From NCBI RefSeq assembly GCF_002288305.1, contig NZ_CP016779.1, forward strand, positions 124,001 to 188,000: 64,000 bases of DNA, given 5' to 3'. Positions within the stretch are counted from its first letter, which is position 1. Every line of letters begins with the position of its first letter. This DNA comes from Candidatus Nanopelagicus abundans (GTDB taxonomy: Bacteria > Actinomycetota > Actinomycetes > Nanopelagicales > Nanopelagicaceae). Shown here piece by piece: positions 17,611 through 28,225 of this stretch. The notes beneath the pieces are model-generated. The model saw only the letters and a list, made by a program, of their open reading frames with translations, was not told the DNA's origin and made no database searches. Both the position numbers and the translations under genes were made by a program.

Positions 17611-18593
17611 TGTTAAAGATATCTGCAACTAAAAAGAGATTATTTGGATTTATAATTTTGGGATGGGTTTTACTATTAATTAGTGATCGAATTGGTGAAC
17701 TACGTCAATACCAAGGTGCATTTGTTGCTATGTATACACTCGCAATTGCTTCAATAATTTTACTTACTGGCTACTCCGGTCAGTTATCACTTGGTCACGG
17801 TGCGTTAATGGCGGTTGGTGCATACGCAGGAGCATTATCAGTAAATAACTTTAAATTACATCCAGTCATTGCATTAGTTATGGCAGCTTTAATTGCAGGT
17901 GTTTTTGGTTTACTTCTTGGATATGCAGCAGCTCGCTTAAGTGGACCATATTTAGCTGGTACTACTTTGGCACTTGCAGTATCTCTTCCTACAATTGCAA
18001 ATCAATTTCCAGTTTTAGGTGGCGAACAAGGATTAGCATTTGATATCGGCGTTCCACCTGCCAGGCTTGGTGAAGATTTCTCCCAGTATCAATGGTTTTT
18101 CTGGATAAGTTGTTTGTCTGCCCTAATTATGATTTGGTCTTTAGTTAATTTACTTAACTCAAGATATGGCAGAGAATTTCGAGCTTTAAGAGATAATCCA
18201 ACAGCTGCTCAATTAGCTGGCATAAACATTGGTCGCCAAAAGGCGTTGGCTTTCTCCCTAAGCGCAGGAATCGCCGGTCTTTCCGGGGGTTTACTGGTGA
18301 TGCTAATTAGTGGGGTCTCACCGAGTGCTTTCCCGCTTAGCCTCTCCTTTTTACTGCTGGCAGGCGCTGTTGTTACTGGCGTGTACAGCCTAAAAGGTGT
18401 GATTATTGGGGCTCTGGTCTTAGTTGCTATACCTGAAATAGCAGAATCGGTAGTATCGCGCATTGGAGGTTCTGAAGGGTTCACCACAAGTTTGCCTGGG
18501 TTCATGGTCAGTTCACTATTGATACTGGCGGTGCTCTTCGCACCAAATGGGCCAGGACACTTACTTCATAAGAAAAAGCACCTTAAACATTAA
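17610..18593 (+). CDS. livM: Branched-chain amino acid-type ABC transporter, permease LivM
   Basis: The second permease of the importer, 327 residues with about nine hydrophobic helices. It carries LivM hallmarks: ILLTGYSGQLSLGHGALMAVGAYAGA early on, and FRALRDNPTAAQLAGINIGRQKALAFSLSAG, the coupling region facing the ATPases. A GGAAGGAGAG ribosome-binding site lies inside the end of livH. The 3' part (about 18240-18560) is visibly richer in G+C than the rest of the cluster, without any sign of a break in the frame. Confidence 0.92.
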   Translation: MLKISATKKRLFGFIILGWVLLLISDRIGELRQYQGAFVAMYTLAIASIILLTGYSGQLSLGHGALMAVGAYAGALSVNNFKLHPVIALVMAALIAGVFGLLLGYAAARLSGPYLAGTTLALAVSLPTIANQFPVLGGEQGLAFDIGVPPARLGEDFSQYQWFFWISCLSALIMIWSLVNLLNSRYGREFRALRDNPTAAQLAGINIGRQKALAFSLSAGIAGLSGGLLVMLISGVSPSAFPLSLSFLLLAGAVVTGVYSLKGVIIGALVLVAIPEIAESVVSRIGGSEGFTTSLPGFMVSSLLILAVLFAPNGPGHLLHKKKHLKH

Positions 18594-18617
18594 AGACAAC
18601 TCTAGGGAAGGAAATAA

Positions 18618-19937
18618 ATGATCAGAAATACTCGCATGAAACGATTTTCAATCGTTTCGGTGGTAGCAACAGTAGGAGCGCTAGTTTTTAGCACTCTTCC
18701 TGCACAAGCTGCTGACCCAGGCCTTAGCGCAAAAGAAATTGTTCTTGGGTACTCCGGCCCACTTACTGGCTCAGCCGGTCAAGTTTACGGAAAATTACCA
18801 GGAGCCATGAAGGCTTACTTCGATCACATCAACGCTAACGGCGGAGTTTATGGTCGCAAAATCAAGTTGGTTGTAAGAGATGATAAGTACCTACCTACTC
18901 TTGCTGCTACTCAAACTACAAATTTAGTTTTAAATGACAAAGTTTTTGCGCTAGTTGGCGCGCTAGGTACTGCAACTCATAGCAAGGCTTACGTTGCAGC
19001 ATCCTTGGCAAAGAAAAATGTTCCTGATCTATTTGTGAATACTGGATTTAGTGGTTTTGCTAATAAGGCCAAATATCCAACTACCTTCACAATTCTTCCT
19101 AGCTATGCGATGGAAGCAAAGATCATGGCTAAGTTTATTAAGGACACACCAACACTTGCTCCACAAGCATCATTCTTAATCGCTCAAGATGATGAGTTTG
19201 GTGTAGATGGTGTTAACGGATTTAAATTAGCCGGACACACATTTGCAGCACCAGCAACTCTTTACCCACAGGGTGGGTTAAGCGCAGCACTTGCTGAAGG
19301 AGCACTTACTAAGTTAAGTGCAGTCCCTGGCAAGCCAGTTCTAGTTCTATTTGGAACAACTGACTCAACAGCTACAATTCTAAAAGCTGCTGAGAAATTA
19401 TCACTTGTTTCTAAATTCACTTGGATCGCTGGATCTGTCGGTGGCGATGCCAACACATTGTTAGCACTTGGCGTTAAGCCAGCAACAATTAATGGCGCAC
19501 TTGCTGCATCATTTTTCCCAGATGCAAAGGATGCAACTGATTCTTATGTTAGTGAATTCATGAAGATTAATACCAAGTACAACAGCGGTGTCTCATTCGA
19601 CAACGTAGTACTACAAGGTATGAACTCAGCAATGCTAACTGTGCAATCACTTCGCGCAGCTGGTAAGAATCTAACTCGTACCGGTTTAATTAAGGCGATT
19701 GAAAGTAAGGGTGCAGATTTTGCTAGCGCAGGACTTGTTCCACTTAACTTCTCAGGTAGTAGCCGTGTTGGTTACAACGGATATTGGTTTGGTCAGTTAA
19801 ATGAAAAGGGAGAGCTAAAGCCATTTGGTGGCAAGCTAGCCATTTACACAACTGACTCAGCTTCAACTTCAGCACCAACTGCTTCCTCATACGAGCGTAA
19901 GCCAGTTCCTAAGAATGGGGTACCAACAAACTCATGA
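18618..19937 (+). CDS. livK: Branched-chain amino acid-type ABC transporter, substrate-binding protein LivK
   Basis: Exported substrate-binding protein of the Leu/Ile/Val-binding family (periplasmic-binding fold type I). The 439-residue product has a signal peptide with positive start (RNTRMKR), a hydrophobic core and a cleavage site near AQA-A (about residue 31); it contains no lipobox cysteine. The mature part begins with the family motif IVLGYSGPLTGSAG and continues with AYFDHINANGGVYGRKI. It sits behind GGGAAGGAA, 24 bases after livM, and its stop overlaps the next gene by four bases. How it stays near the membrane in a monoderm cell is unclear. Confidence 0.9.
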   Translation: MIRNTRMKRFSIVSVVATVGALVFSTLPAQAADPGLSAKEIVLGYSGPLTGSAGQVYGKLPGAMKAYFDHINANGGVYGRKIKLVVRDDKYLPTLAATQTTNLVLNDKVFALVGALGTATHSKAYVAASLAKKNVPDLFVNTGFSGFANKAKYPTTFTILPSYAMEAKIMAKFIKDTPTLAPQASFLIAQDDEFGVDGVNGFKLAGHTFAAPATLYPQGGLSAALAEGALTKLSAVPGKPVLVLFGTTDSTATILKAAEKLSLVSKFTWIAGSVGGDANTLLALGVKPATINGALAASFFPDAKDATDSYVSEFMKINTKYNSGVSFDNVVLQGMNSAMLTVQSLRAAGKNLTRTGLIKAIESKGADFASAGLVPLNFSGSSRVGYNGYWFGQLNEKGELKPFGGKLAIYTTDSASTSAPTASSYERKPVPKNGVPTNS

Positions 19938-21580
19938 AAAATATAAACCTTAAAAAAGGCTTAACAGCCATATTATCTGCAGCACTTATCACTACTTTCA
20001 CGGTAGTAATTCCAAGTACTGCAAGAGCAGATGTTTCATGTACCGAGGTCAGCCAGCTTTATTCTGATTTCAGTTATGAAGAGTGTGTAGGCACTGATTT
20101 TCAGGGTGCTAATTTTAAGATCAGAATGCCAGAGAAATTTAATGGCACGCTTTTCTTATACTCACATGGAATTAGGAATCAAGTTTTATTGCCAATTATT
20201 CCTGGCGTGAATCCAGATGGTTCTTACTCACGTGTTAGAAATATGCCTGATGTGGCTCCAGGAAGAACAGTGGCTGATCAAGAGGCAAATGCTCTAGATC
20301 TATTAAGTCAAGGTTATGCATTAGCTGGTGCAAGCCCACGTGTTCAAGGGTGGGCTGTTCCTGAGGCTATTGAAGCCAACATGAATCTATTGGAAGAGGC
20401 AAAAACTTTATATCCAAAGATTAAAAAAATTGTCTCTTGGGGTGACTCTCTAGGTGGACATATTTCACAATCAATGTCTGAGCAATTTGGAGTAATTGAT
20501 GCAACAGTTAATTTGCATATGGCTGGCTCAGCTGCATCACAATTTAATTATGCAGGTGATGTATTTTGGCTAACTAAGGTTCTCTTTGATCCAACCATGA
20601 AGGGTTCTGGGTATACCAACAGATTCCCAAATGATCCTGACGGGTACAAAGAATTCCTAGGTGATGTAACAAAAGCACTAACAGTGCTTAATGCATTAGC
20701 TACTGCTATTGGTAAAAATCCAGTATCACCAGCATGGCCTGAGACTGCAACTAATATTCCGGCCTCGCTAAAAGCAGTTCCAGTACGAAGTGCAATTTTA
20801 TTACTAGGCCTTCTATCTGGAATTCCAACACAGTCACAAACTTATGACGCTTCATCTGGACCAGCAGGTCCACTTGAAACTACCTTTGGTGTAGCAATTA
20901 GCCCTGCACTCGCTGTGCTTGAAAATTATGCTGCAGCATTAGCTTTAGGAACTGTTTCATATTATGACGCAGAGACTAGATGCGGCGGTATTGTTTTTGA
21001 TAACACTGCTACCGATTATGCAGCACGCTTAGGTGATAACGGTGATGTATTTGCCGCTGCCCTATCTGGTAAAACTGCAACAAATGGGCTCTTAGCTTTC
21101 TTAAATCCTTTAAACCCAGCAGCGAAGCGGGTTAAGGGTGATGCTAAAGCAATTGAGTGCATTAATAATCAATCGCAATACACTGGAAAAGTAACTGTTC
21201 CAACAATTACGCTTTCACAAACTGCCGATAACATCACACCTGCAGGCTATGTTCAAAGTTTTAAAAATAAATATGGTCAAATGGTGGCTAGTAAAAAGGC
21301 AAAGCCTGGTCTGTTGTTAAATATTTGGAATAAACCCCCAGATACTTACACAAAATTTACTGCAGCAGGATCTGGTATAGCACCAAATGTTCCTACAACT
21401 GGAACCACTCATTACATGTTTACAAATCAACAGGTAATGGCGGTTGCCAAGCTGGCAGCAGCTGCAGCTAAGACTGGAAAGTTACCTTCAGCTAAAACTG
21501 CTAAGTCCGCATTCAAGGGTGATGCAAGTATCTTCATTGATCCTGACTACACTCCTGCGTTACTTCCTCAAGATAAGTAA
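19934..21580 (+). CDS. Exported alpha/beta hydrolase encoded in the liv-type operon
   Basis: A 548-residue exported protein with a signal peptide (cleavage near ARA, residue 32) and an alpha/beta-hydrolase core: an oxyanion-type SHG at about 77-79, the nucleophile elbow GDSLGG with Ser172, a likely acid Asp near 432 (SQTADNITP) and a likely His near 493 (GTTHYMF). A large insertion of about 200 residues lies between nucleophile and acid and may form a lid. Substrate is unknown; esterase, lipase or peptidase are all possible. The ATG overlaps the livK stop by four bases, so it is probably made with the binding protein and may release the ligand the transporter imports. That link is an inference. 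Confidence 0.75.
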   Translation: MKNINLKKGLTAILSAALITTFTVVIPSTARADVSCTEVSQLYSDFSYEECVGTDFQGANFKIRMPEKFNGTLFLYSHGIRNQVLLPIIPGVNPDGSYSRVRNMPDVAPGRTVADQEANALDLLSQGYALAGASPRVQGWAVPEAIEANMNLLEEAKTLYPKIKKIVSWGDSLGGHISQSMSEQFGVIDATVNLHMAGSAASQFNYAGDVFWLTKVLFDPTMKGSGYTNRFPNDPDGYKEFLGDVTKALTVLNALATAIGKNPVSPAWPETATNIPASLKAVPVRSAILLLGLLSGIPTQSQTYDASSGPAGPLETTFGVAISPALAVLENYAAALALGTVSYYDAETRCGGIVFDNTATDYAARLGDNGDVFAAALSGKTATNGLLAFLNPLNPAAKRVKGDAKAIECINNQSQYTGKVTVPTITLSQTADNITPAGYVQSFKNKYGQMVASKKAKPGLLLNIWNKPPDTYTKFTAAGSGIAPNVPTTGTTHYMFTNQQVMAVAKLAAAAAKTGKLPSAKTAKSAFKGDASIFIDPDYTPALLPQDK

Positions 21581-21595
21581 AGCTTGACTTAAAAG

Positions 21596-21624
21596 TGGCC
21601 TCCTAGAAATAGGGGGCCATTTTT
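21596..21624 (+). terminator. Intrinsic terminator after the liv-hydrolase operon
   Basis: TGGCCTCCT (21596-21604) pairs with AGGGGGCCA (21611-21619) through nine base pairs with one G-U, a six-base loop, and then TTTTT (21620-21624). It lies 15 bases after the hydrolase stop codon and closes the alr-to-hydrolase run of genes. Confidence 0.85.
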
Positions 21625-21646
21625 ATATCTATAAACTACTCACGCC

Positions 21647-22090
21647 ATGAAAATTTCAGTCAACACAGTTGATCAAATGCACCAACTTGGTGCCAAAATA
21701 GGTGCTCAGTTAAAGCCAAGTGATGTAGTTGTATTAACTGGTGATATAGGTTCTGGTAAAACAGTTTTAACGCAAGGAATAGCCTCATCCTTAGGACTAT
21801 CTGATATTACTTCACCAACATTTGTGATTAGTAGAATTCATAAAGGTAAACCAAACTTCATACATATTGATGCATATAGATTATTAGATTCAAGTTTAAG
21901 TAATTTTACTGATTTAGATTTTGAAAGTTATCTTCCAAATAGCATATTTGTTATTGAATGGGGAGCACCTTTTGTTGCAACACTTACTGATCAATATTTA
22001 GATATAAAAATTACGCAAGGAGAAAACGAGAATAGCCGCAATCTTGAGGTAACCGCAGTTGGCCAGCGTTGGCAAGGATTTAATTTATGA
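21647..22090 (+). CDS. tsaE: tRNA threonylcarbamoyladenosine biosynthesis protein TsaE
   Basis: ATPase needed for the t6A modification at tRNA position 37, acting with TsaB and TsaD. The 147-residue product has Walker A GDIGSGKT (about residues 34-41), the LGLSDITSPTFVISRIH segment with its conserved SPTF, the HIDAYRL motif and IEWG near the end of the fold. It opens the compact tsaE-tsaB/rimI-tsaD block. The ATG sits 22 bases after the liv-operon terminator and lacks a strong ribosome-binding site; leaderless or weak initiation is possible. Confidence 0.95.
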   Translation: MKISVNTVDQMHQLGAKIGAQLKPSDVVVLTGDIGSGKTVLTQGIASSLGLSDITSPTFVISRIHKGKPNFIHIDAYRLLDSSLSNFTDLDFESYLPNSIFVIEWGAPFVATLTDQYLDIKITQGENENSRNLEVTAVGQRWQGFNL

Positions 22091-23085
22091 GCATCGTGCT
22101 AGCAATTGACACTTCAACCTCTCAGACCTCAGTAGCTTTAGTCGAAAATGGAAAAATATTGTTTAACAAATCTCATCTAGACCCACTTGCACATGGTGAA
22201 GTATTACCAAAGTTAGTAGCTCAAGCATTGAAGTTAACTTTAAAGATAGATTTAGTTGCTGTAGGTATGGGCCCTGGCCCGTTTACTGGTTTGCGAGTTG
22301 GAATTACATTCGCACAAAGCTACGCACTTGCTGCCGGTATTAATTGGGCAGGAGTTTGCTCACTAGATGCTATGGCCGCAAATATAAGAGAAGAAGATTT
22401 TATTGTTTCAACAGATGCAAGGCGTAAAGAAAGGTATTGGGCAAGATATAAAAACGGTATTCAATTCACAGCACCTGCAGTAAGTAAGGGGAGTGAATTA
22501 GAAAAGTTTGGTGTGCAGATTTTTCAAGAGGGTGATTATTTTCCAGACCCAGTAGTAATTGCTAATCTTGGATTAAGTAATAGTTCAGTTACTGAGCCAA
22601 TTTATATTAGAAAACCTGATGCATATCCGCTGCCAGATGGTGTGAAATTTAGATCAATGACCGCACTTGATTTAGTTTCAGCAGTTGGAATTGAAAAGGT
22701 AGTTTATGGAAAGGCTGCTTGGTCTAGTGCGCAGTTTAAAGAAGAGTTTGCTAAGGCCCCAAAAAACGCTAATTACTTAGCTGCTGAATTAGATGGTGAA
22801 TTAGTTGCTTATGCTGGTATTTTCTTTGCACTAGATGTGGCTGATATTCATACGATCACAGTTACCGATAAGCATCGCCGTAAGGGGATTGGCCGGGAAT
22901 TATTAAAAAGAATGATTGATTGGGCAAGAGTTAAAAAAGCAGATGCAATCATGCTTGAGATGCGCCTTGGTAATGATCAAGCCCGCCCACTTTATGAACA
23001 TTACGGGTTTGTAGAGATTTCAAAGCGAGAAAATTATTATGGTCCTGGCCTTACCGCAGTTGTAATGCGTAAGGAGCTTAAGTAA
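22087..23085 (+). CDS. tsaB-rimI: TsaB-RimI fusion: t6A complex subunit and ribosomal-protein alanine N-acetyltransferase
   Basis: A 332-residue fusion. Residues 1 to about 185 are TsaB, the dimerisation partner of TsaD in t6A synthesis ([36 protein letters not shown], ending YIRKPDA). Residues about 190-332 are a GNAT acetyltransferase of the RimI type ([22 protein letters not shown] is the acetyl-CoA-binding motif; [17 protein letters not shown] follows). RimI acetylates the N-terminus of ribosomal protein S18 in model bacteria. The same fusion is known from other actinobacteria. ATGA overlap with tsaE and one-base overlap with tsaD indicate tight coupling. Confidence 0.93.
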   Translation: MSIVLAIDTSTSQTSVALVENGKILFNKSHLDPLAHGEVLPKLVAQALKLTLKIDLVAVGMGPGPFTGLRVGITFAQSYALAAGINWAGVCSLDAMAANIREEDFIVSTDARRKERYWARYKNGIQFTAPAVSKGSELEKFGVQIFQEGDYFPDPVVIANLGLSNSSVTEPIYIRKPDAYPLPDGVKFRSMTALDLVSAVGIEKVVYGKAAWSSAQFKEEFAKAPKNANYLAAELDGELVAYAGIFFALDVADIHTITVTDKHRRKGIGRELLKRMIDWARVKKADAIMLEMRLGNDQARPLYEHYGFVEISKRENYYGPGLTAVVMRKELK

Positions 23086-24113
23086 TGGCTTTAGTACTTG
23101 GTATTGAAACCTCATGTGATGAAACAGCAGTAGGTATTGTTGATGATCGTAAATTATTAGCAAATGTAATCTCATCAAGTGTTGATCAACATGTGCGCTT
23201 TGGTGGTGTAGTCCCTGAAGTTGCTAGCCGCGCCCACTTGGAGGCCATGCAGCAGGTAATTAAGCAGGCACTTATTGATGCTTCAATTTCAATAAAAGAT
23301 ATTGATGCAATTGCCGTTACCGCAGGCCCTGGCTTAATTGGCGCTTTACTAGTTGGTGTTAGTAGTGCATCTGGCCTGGCCCTTGCATTAAATAAGCCGC
23401 TATATGGCGTTAATCATCTTTCAGCACATATTGCAGTTGATCAACTAGATAATTCAAATCAAATACAACCAGCTATTGCCTTACTAGTTAGTGGCGGGCA
23501 CTCCTCTATTTTACAGATAAATAACTTAGCAACAGATGTAGTTGTTAAAGGTGCAACTATTGATGACGCAGCCGGTGAAGCATTTGATAAAATCGCTCGT
23601 TTAATGGGCTTAGGTTTTCCTGGTGGGCCACTAATTGATAAACAGGCATTAGCGGGTAATAAAACTGAAATTAACTTTCCCAGAGGATTAACGTCGCCAG
23701 CTGATCTTGAAAAACACAAATATGATTTTTCATTTTCTGGTTTAAAAACAGCGGTTGCTAGATATCTAGCACAAACTCCAAATTATAAAAAAGCAGATGT
23801 GGCAGCATCATTTCAAGAGGCGGTAGTAGATGTATTAATAACTAAATCATTGGCTGCATGCAAAGAAAGTGGGATAGATAAATTAATAATTGCAGGCGGT
23901 GTTGCAGCTAATCACCGGCTACGTGAATTAGCTAAGCAACGTTGTGAAAGTGCAAAGGTCGAGCTTCGAATTCCACCAGCAAACTTATGCACCGATAACG
24001 GAGCCATGGTGGCTGCCCTGGGCTCTTTAGCCATAAATGAGGGCGTAGCGGCCTCAGAGATAGGCATATCAGCTGATTCAGCAGCGCCTGTTACTCAGGT
24101 GGTCTGGAAGTAG
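23085..24113 (+). CDS. tsaD: tRNA N6-adenosine threonylcarbamoyltransferase TsaD
   Basis: Catalytic subunit that transfers the threonylcarbamoyl group to A37 of ANN-decoding tRNAs. The 342-residue product has the family opening [14 protein letters not shown], the metal-binding HLSAH motif ([13 protein letters not shown]), [10 protein letters not shown] and [23 protein letters not shown]. The C-terminal part has the nucleotide-binding [13 protein letters not shown] and [10 protein letters not shown]. It shares a TAATG junction with tsaB-rimI. The heat-shock operon groES-groEL follows after a 123-base regulated gap. Confidence 0.97.
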   Translation: MALVLGIETSCDETAVGIVDDRKLLANVISSSVDQHVRFGGVVPEVASRAHLEAMQQVIKQALIDASISIKDIDAIAVTAGPGLIGALLVGVSSASGLALALNKPLYGVNHLSAHIAVDQLDNSNQIQPAIALLVSGGHSSILQINNLATDVVVKGATIDDAAGEAFDKIARLMGLGFPGGPLIDKQALAGNKTEINFPRGLTSPADLEKHKYDFSFSGLKTAVARYLAQTPNYKKADVAASFQEAVVDVLITKSLAACKESGIDKLIIAGGVAANHRLRELAKQRCESAKVELRIPPANLCTDNGAMVAALGSLAINEGVAASEIGISADSAAPVTQVVWK

Positions 24114-24121
24114 CAGGTGAT

Positions 24122-24150
24122 TTGCCCTAGCGCAGTACGCCCTTTAAAGT
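24122..24150 (+). promoter_or_regulatory. Candidate promoter of groES-groEL
   Basis: TTGCCC (24122-24127), a 17-base spacer and TAAAGT (24145-24150) form a plausible housekeeping promoter. The CIRCE operator begins six bases downstream, so a repressor bound there would cover the predicted transcription start. Prediction from sequence only. Confidence 0.45.
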
Positions 24151-24155
24151 TGGCT

Positions 24156-24182
24156 TTAGCACTCTAAGCCCCCGTGTGCTAA
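24156..24182 (+). promoter_or_regulatory. CIRCE operator (HrcA-binding inverted repeat)
   Basis: TTAGCACTC (24156-24164), nine spacer bases and GTGTGCTAA (24174-24182) match the CIRCE consensus TTAGCACTC-N9-GAGTGCTAA except for one base in the right arm. CIRCE is the operator of the heat-shock repressor HrcA, so groES-groEL is predicted to be HrcA-controlled. The hrcA gene is not in this window. Confidence 0.92.
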
Positions 24183-24236
24183 TTCAGCATTCGGGTTACT
24201 TCAGAGGGATTAACAAAATAAAGAAGGAGATATCAG

Positions 24237-24533
24237 ATGGCAATTTCAATTAAGCCACTAGAAGATCGCATAGTTGTTAAAGCAAATGAGGCAGAGCACA
24301 AGACTGCATCTGGTTTAGTAATTCCAGATACTGCTAAAGAAAAACCACAAGAGGGAACTGTAATGGCAGTAGGTCCTGGTCGTTTTGAAAACGGAAACAG
24401 AATTCCATTAGATATTAAAGAAGGTGATGTTGTACTTTATTCAAAGTATGGCGGCACTGAAGTTAAGTACAACAATGAGGAGTACTTAGTACTTTCATCC
24501 CGTGATGTACTAGCAATTATTGCGAAGAAGTAA
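24237..24533 (+). CDS. groES: Co-chaperonin GroES
   Basis: The heptameric lid of the GroEL folding chamber. The 98-residue product starts at ATG 24237 behind AAGGAGATAT and shows the GroES pattern: [38 protein letters not shown] begins it (mobile loop at about residues 18-34), then [17 protein letters not shown] and the C-terminal [12 protein letters not shown]. groEL begins four bases after its stop. Expression is likely HrcA/CIRCE-controlled. Confidence 0.98.
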   Translation: MAISIKPLEDRIVVKANEAEHKTASGLVIPDTAKEKPQEGTVMAVGPGRFENGNRIPLDIKEGDVVLYSKYGGTEVKYNNEEYLVLSSRDVLAIIAKK

Positions 24534-26171
<1,638 letters not shown>

Positions 26172-26231
26172 TATAAGTAAAAAATAGAAGCCTTGGTTTT
26201 AAAATTCTCGATAATCGACTAGCATCAACTA

Positions 26232-26984
26232 GTGGGAAATGTAACGCTAACAGTTGATTGCGGCGGAACTGGAATCAAGGCTTCGGTATTTGATCAGCAC
26301 AGCAAAGTTTTAGTTGATTTTCCTTACCTTACAACCCCGTATCCAATGTCGCCAAACTCATTAGTTGAAATCATTTCTAATTATGTTTTAGCAGATCACC
26401 GTATTAATCGAGTCACTGTGGGATTACCTGGCATGATTCGTAACGGAAAGATTGTATTTATTCCACATTACATTAATAAACGTGGCCCTCGCACTATGCC
26501 AGATCCCCACTTAAAAAAATTATGGCATAGTTTTGATTTGCAAAATACACTTCACAAAAAACTAAAGATGCCAATTTTAGTTTTAAATGATGCAGAGGTT
26601 CATGCTGCCGCAGTTATTACTGGGGTTGGTCTTGAAACAGTATTAACATTTGGTACTGGATTAGGGTGCGCAATGTTTAACAATGGGAAATTAGCTCCCC
26701 ACATAGAGTTATCCCATGCAACAGTTAGATATGGAAAAACTATTGATGCTTGGATTGGTGAGATATCAAGGCGGCGTATGGGAAATCAACTCTGGTCTCG
26801 CAGAGTTAAGGCTCTAATTGGAGAGTTATACCCAATGATTATTTGGGATAAGTTATATATTGGCGGAGGCAACGCGCAACGTATTAGTAAGTCAGCACTT
26901 AAAAGCTTTGACTATAAAGTGAAGATAATTCCAAATTCAGCTGGGGTTTCAGGTGGCGTAAAAGCCTGGGATCTTAGAGCGTAA
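26232..26984 (+). CDS. ppgK: Polyphosphate glucokinase-like ROK-family kinase
   Basis: Predicted glucokinase of the actinobacterial polyphosphate/ATP type, phosphorylating glucose to glucose-6-phosphate in the cytosol. The 250-residue product starts with GTG at 26232. The N-terminal phosphate motif VDCGGTGIKASVF (about 8-20), the catalytic-type aspartate in VLNDAEVHAAAV, the second phosphate motif TFGTGLGCAMF and the late LYIGGGNAQRI match the PpgK branch of the ROK family; length is typical. It stands alone between groEL and the GuaB3-type gene. Assignment to polyphosphate rather than ATP use comes from family resemblance only. Confidence 0.85.
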   Translation: MGNVTLTVDCGGTGIKASVFDQHSKVLVDFPYLTTPYPMSPNSLVEIISNYVLADHRINRVTVGLPGMIRNGKIVFIPHYINKRGPRTMPDPHLKKLWHSFDLQNTLHKKLKMPILVLNDAEVHAAAVITGVGLETVLTFGTGLGCAMFNNGKLAPHIELSHATVRYGKTIDAWIGEISRRRMGNQLWSRRVKALIGELYPMIIWDKLYIGGGNAQRISKSALKSFDYKVKIIPNSAGVSGGVKAWDLRA

Positions 26985-27021
26985 GTTTTAAAGATAACTC
27001 ACAACAGATACGATTAGATAT

Positions 27022-28131
27022 ATGTCCGATATTGAGTTAGGTCCGGGTAAGCGTGCACGAGCAGCTTATTCTTTTGATGAGATTGCAATTGTGCCATCAA
27101 GGAGAACTCGCGACCTTGAAGAAGTTTCAATTAGTTGGCAAATTGATGCATATAAATTTGAATTACCATTTATTTCAGCTCCAATGGATTCAGTAGTTTC
27201 ACCTGAAACTGCAATTGCAATTGGAGAAGCTGGTGGGCTAGGTGTTTTAAATCTTGAAGGTATTTGGACAAGATATGAAGATGCGCAGAAACAATTATCA
27301 GATATGGCAAAACTTTCTGAAGATAAAGCAATTAGAAAAATGCAAGAAATTTATTCAGCTCCTATTCAACCAACCTTAATTAAAGAGCGATTGGCTCAGA
27401 TTAGAGCAGCTGGAGTTACTGTTGCTGGAGCGCTCTCACCACAACGGACTGCAGAGTTTCATAAAGCAGTCATTGATGCAGGTGTTGATATTTTTGTTAT
27501 TCGTGGCACAACAGTTTCTGCCGAGCATGTTTCAGAAAAAACAGCTCCGCTTAATTTAAAGAAATTTATTTATGAATTAGATGTGCCAGTAATTGTTGGT
27601 GGTTGCGCCACTGCTCAAGGCGCACTGCATTTAATGAGGTCAGGAGCTGCTGGTGTTTTAGTTGGCTTTGGTGGCGGGTCTGCTCACACTACGAAAACAG
27701 TTCTAGGAATTTCAGTTCCAATGGCGTCAGCAGTTGCAGAGGTAGCATCTGCGCGCCGCGATTATTTAGATGAATCTGGTGGCCGGTATGTTCATGTAAT
27801 TGCCGATGGTTCAGTTGGTAGTAGTGGTGAGATTGCAAAAGCTGTTGCATGTGGAGCGGATGCAGTAATGATGGGTTCACCTCTTGCTAAAGCATCTGAA
27901 GCACCCGGTAAAGGTTGGCATTGGGGACTTGAAGCACATCACGGGCAACTTCCAAGAGGTAACCGTGTGCAAGTTGGCACAGTCGGTACTTTAAATGAAG
28001 TTTTAACTGGCCCATCGAACACCTCAGATGGTTCAATGAATTTATTTGGAGCACTTAGAAAGTCAATGGCAACTTGCGGCTATTCTGATCTAAAAGAGTT
28101 CCAGCGAGTTGAAGTGGTAATTCAGCCTTAG
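27022..28131 (+). CDS. guaB3: GuaB3-type IMP dehydrogenase-related protein
   Basis: A 369-residue TIM-barrel protein of the IMP dehydrogenase/GMP reductase superfamily, in the GuaB3 branch found in actinobacteria and cyanobacteria. It lacks the CBS pair of canonical GuaB. The start ELGPGKRARAAYSFDEIAIVPSRRTRD and the SAPMDSVVSPETA segment are typical. At the loop that holds the catalytic cysteine in IMP dehydrogenase, this protein reads GFGGGSAHTTK, with His222 in that place. The phosphate-binding region DGSVGSSGEIAKAVACGADAVMMG is intact. Purine metabolism is likely, but the exact reaction is uncertain. It stands alone, with 38 bases to ppgK. Confidence 0.88.
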   Translation: MSDIELGPGKRARAAYSFDEIAIVPSRRTRDLEEVSISWQIDAYKFELPFISAPMDSVVSPETAIAIGEAGGLGVLNLEGIWTRYEDAQKQLSDMAKLSEDKAIRKMQEIYSAPIQPTLIKERLAQIRAAGVTVAGALSPQRTAEFHKAVIDAGVDIFVIRGTTVSAEHVSEKTAPLNLKKFIYELDVPVIVGGCATAQGALHLMRSGAAGVLVGFGGGSAHTTKTVLGISVPMASAVAEVASARRDYLDESGGRYVHVIADGSVGSSGEIAKAVACGADAVMMGSPLAKASEAPGKGWHWGLEAHHGQLPRGNRVQVGTVGTLNEVLTGPSNTSDGSMNLFGALRKSMATCGYSDLKEFQRVEVVIQP

Positions 28132-28157
28132 TTGTAATCTGTGAAATCACTTAAAGT

Positions 28158-28185
28158 TTGTCAGTAATTAAGGGATATCTATAAA
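28158..28185 (+). promoter_or_regulatory. Candidate promoter of the exported cyclophilin gene
   Basis: TTGTCA (28158-28163), a 16-base spacer and TATAAA (28180-28185) lie 40 bases before the ATG at 28226. The hexamers are close to the housekeeping consensus and the preceding gene ends at 28131, so this is the likely promoter. Prediction only. Confidence 0.42.
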
Positions 28186-28225
28186 TTTCTTTTGTTAAAT
28201 CAAGAGTATTGAGTAAACTTAAACC

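Noticed and set aside
18240-18560. G+C-richer stretch in livM as a sign of gene transfer
   Set aside because: The frame and protein pattern continue unbroken through a normal LivM; local composition change alone is weak evidence.
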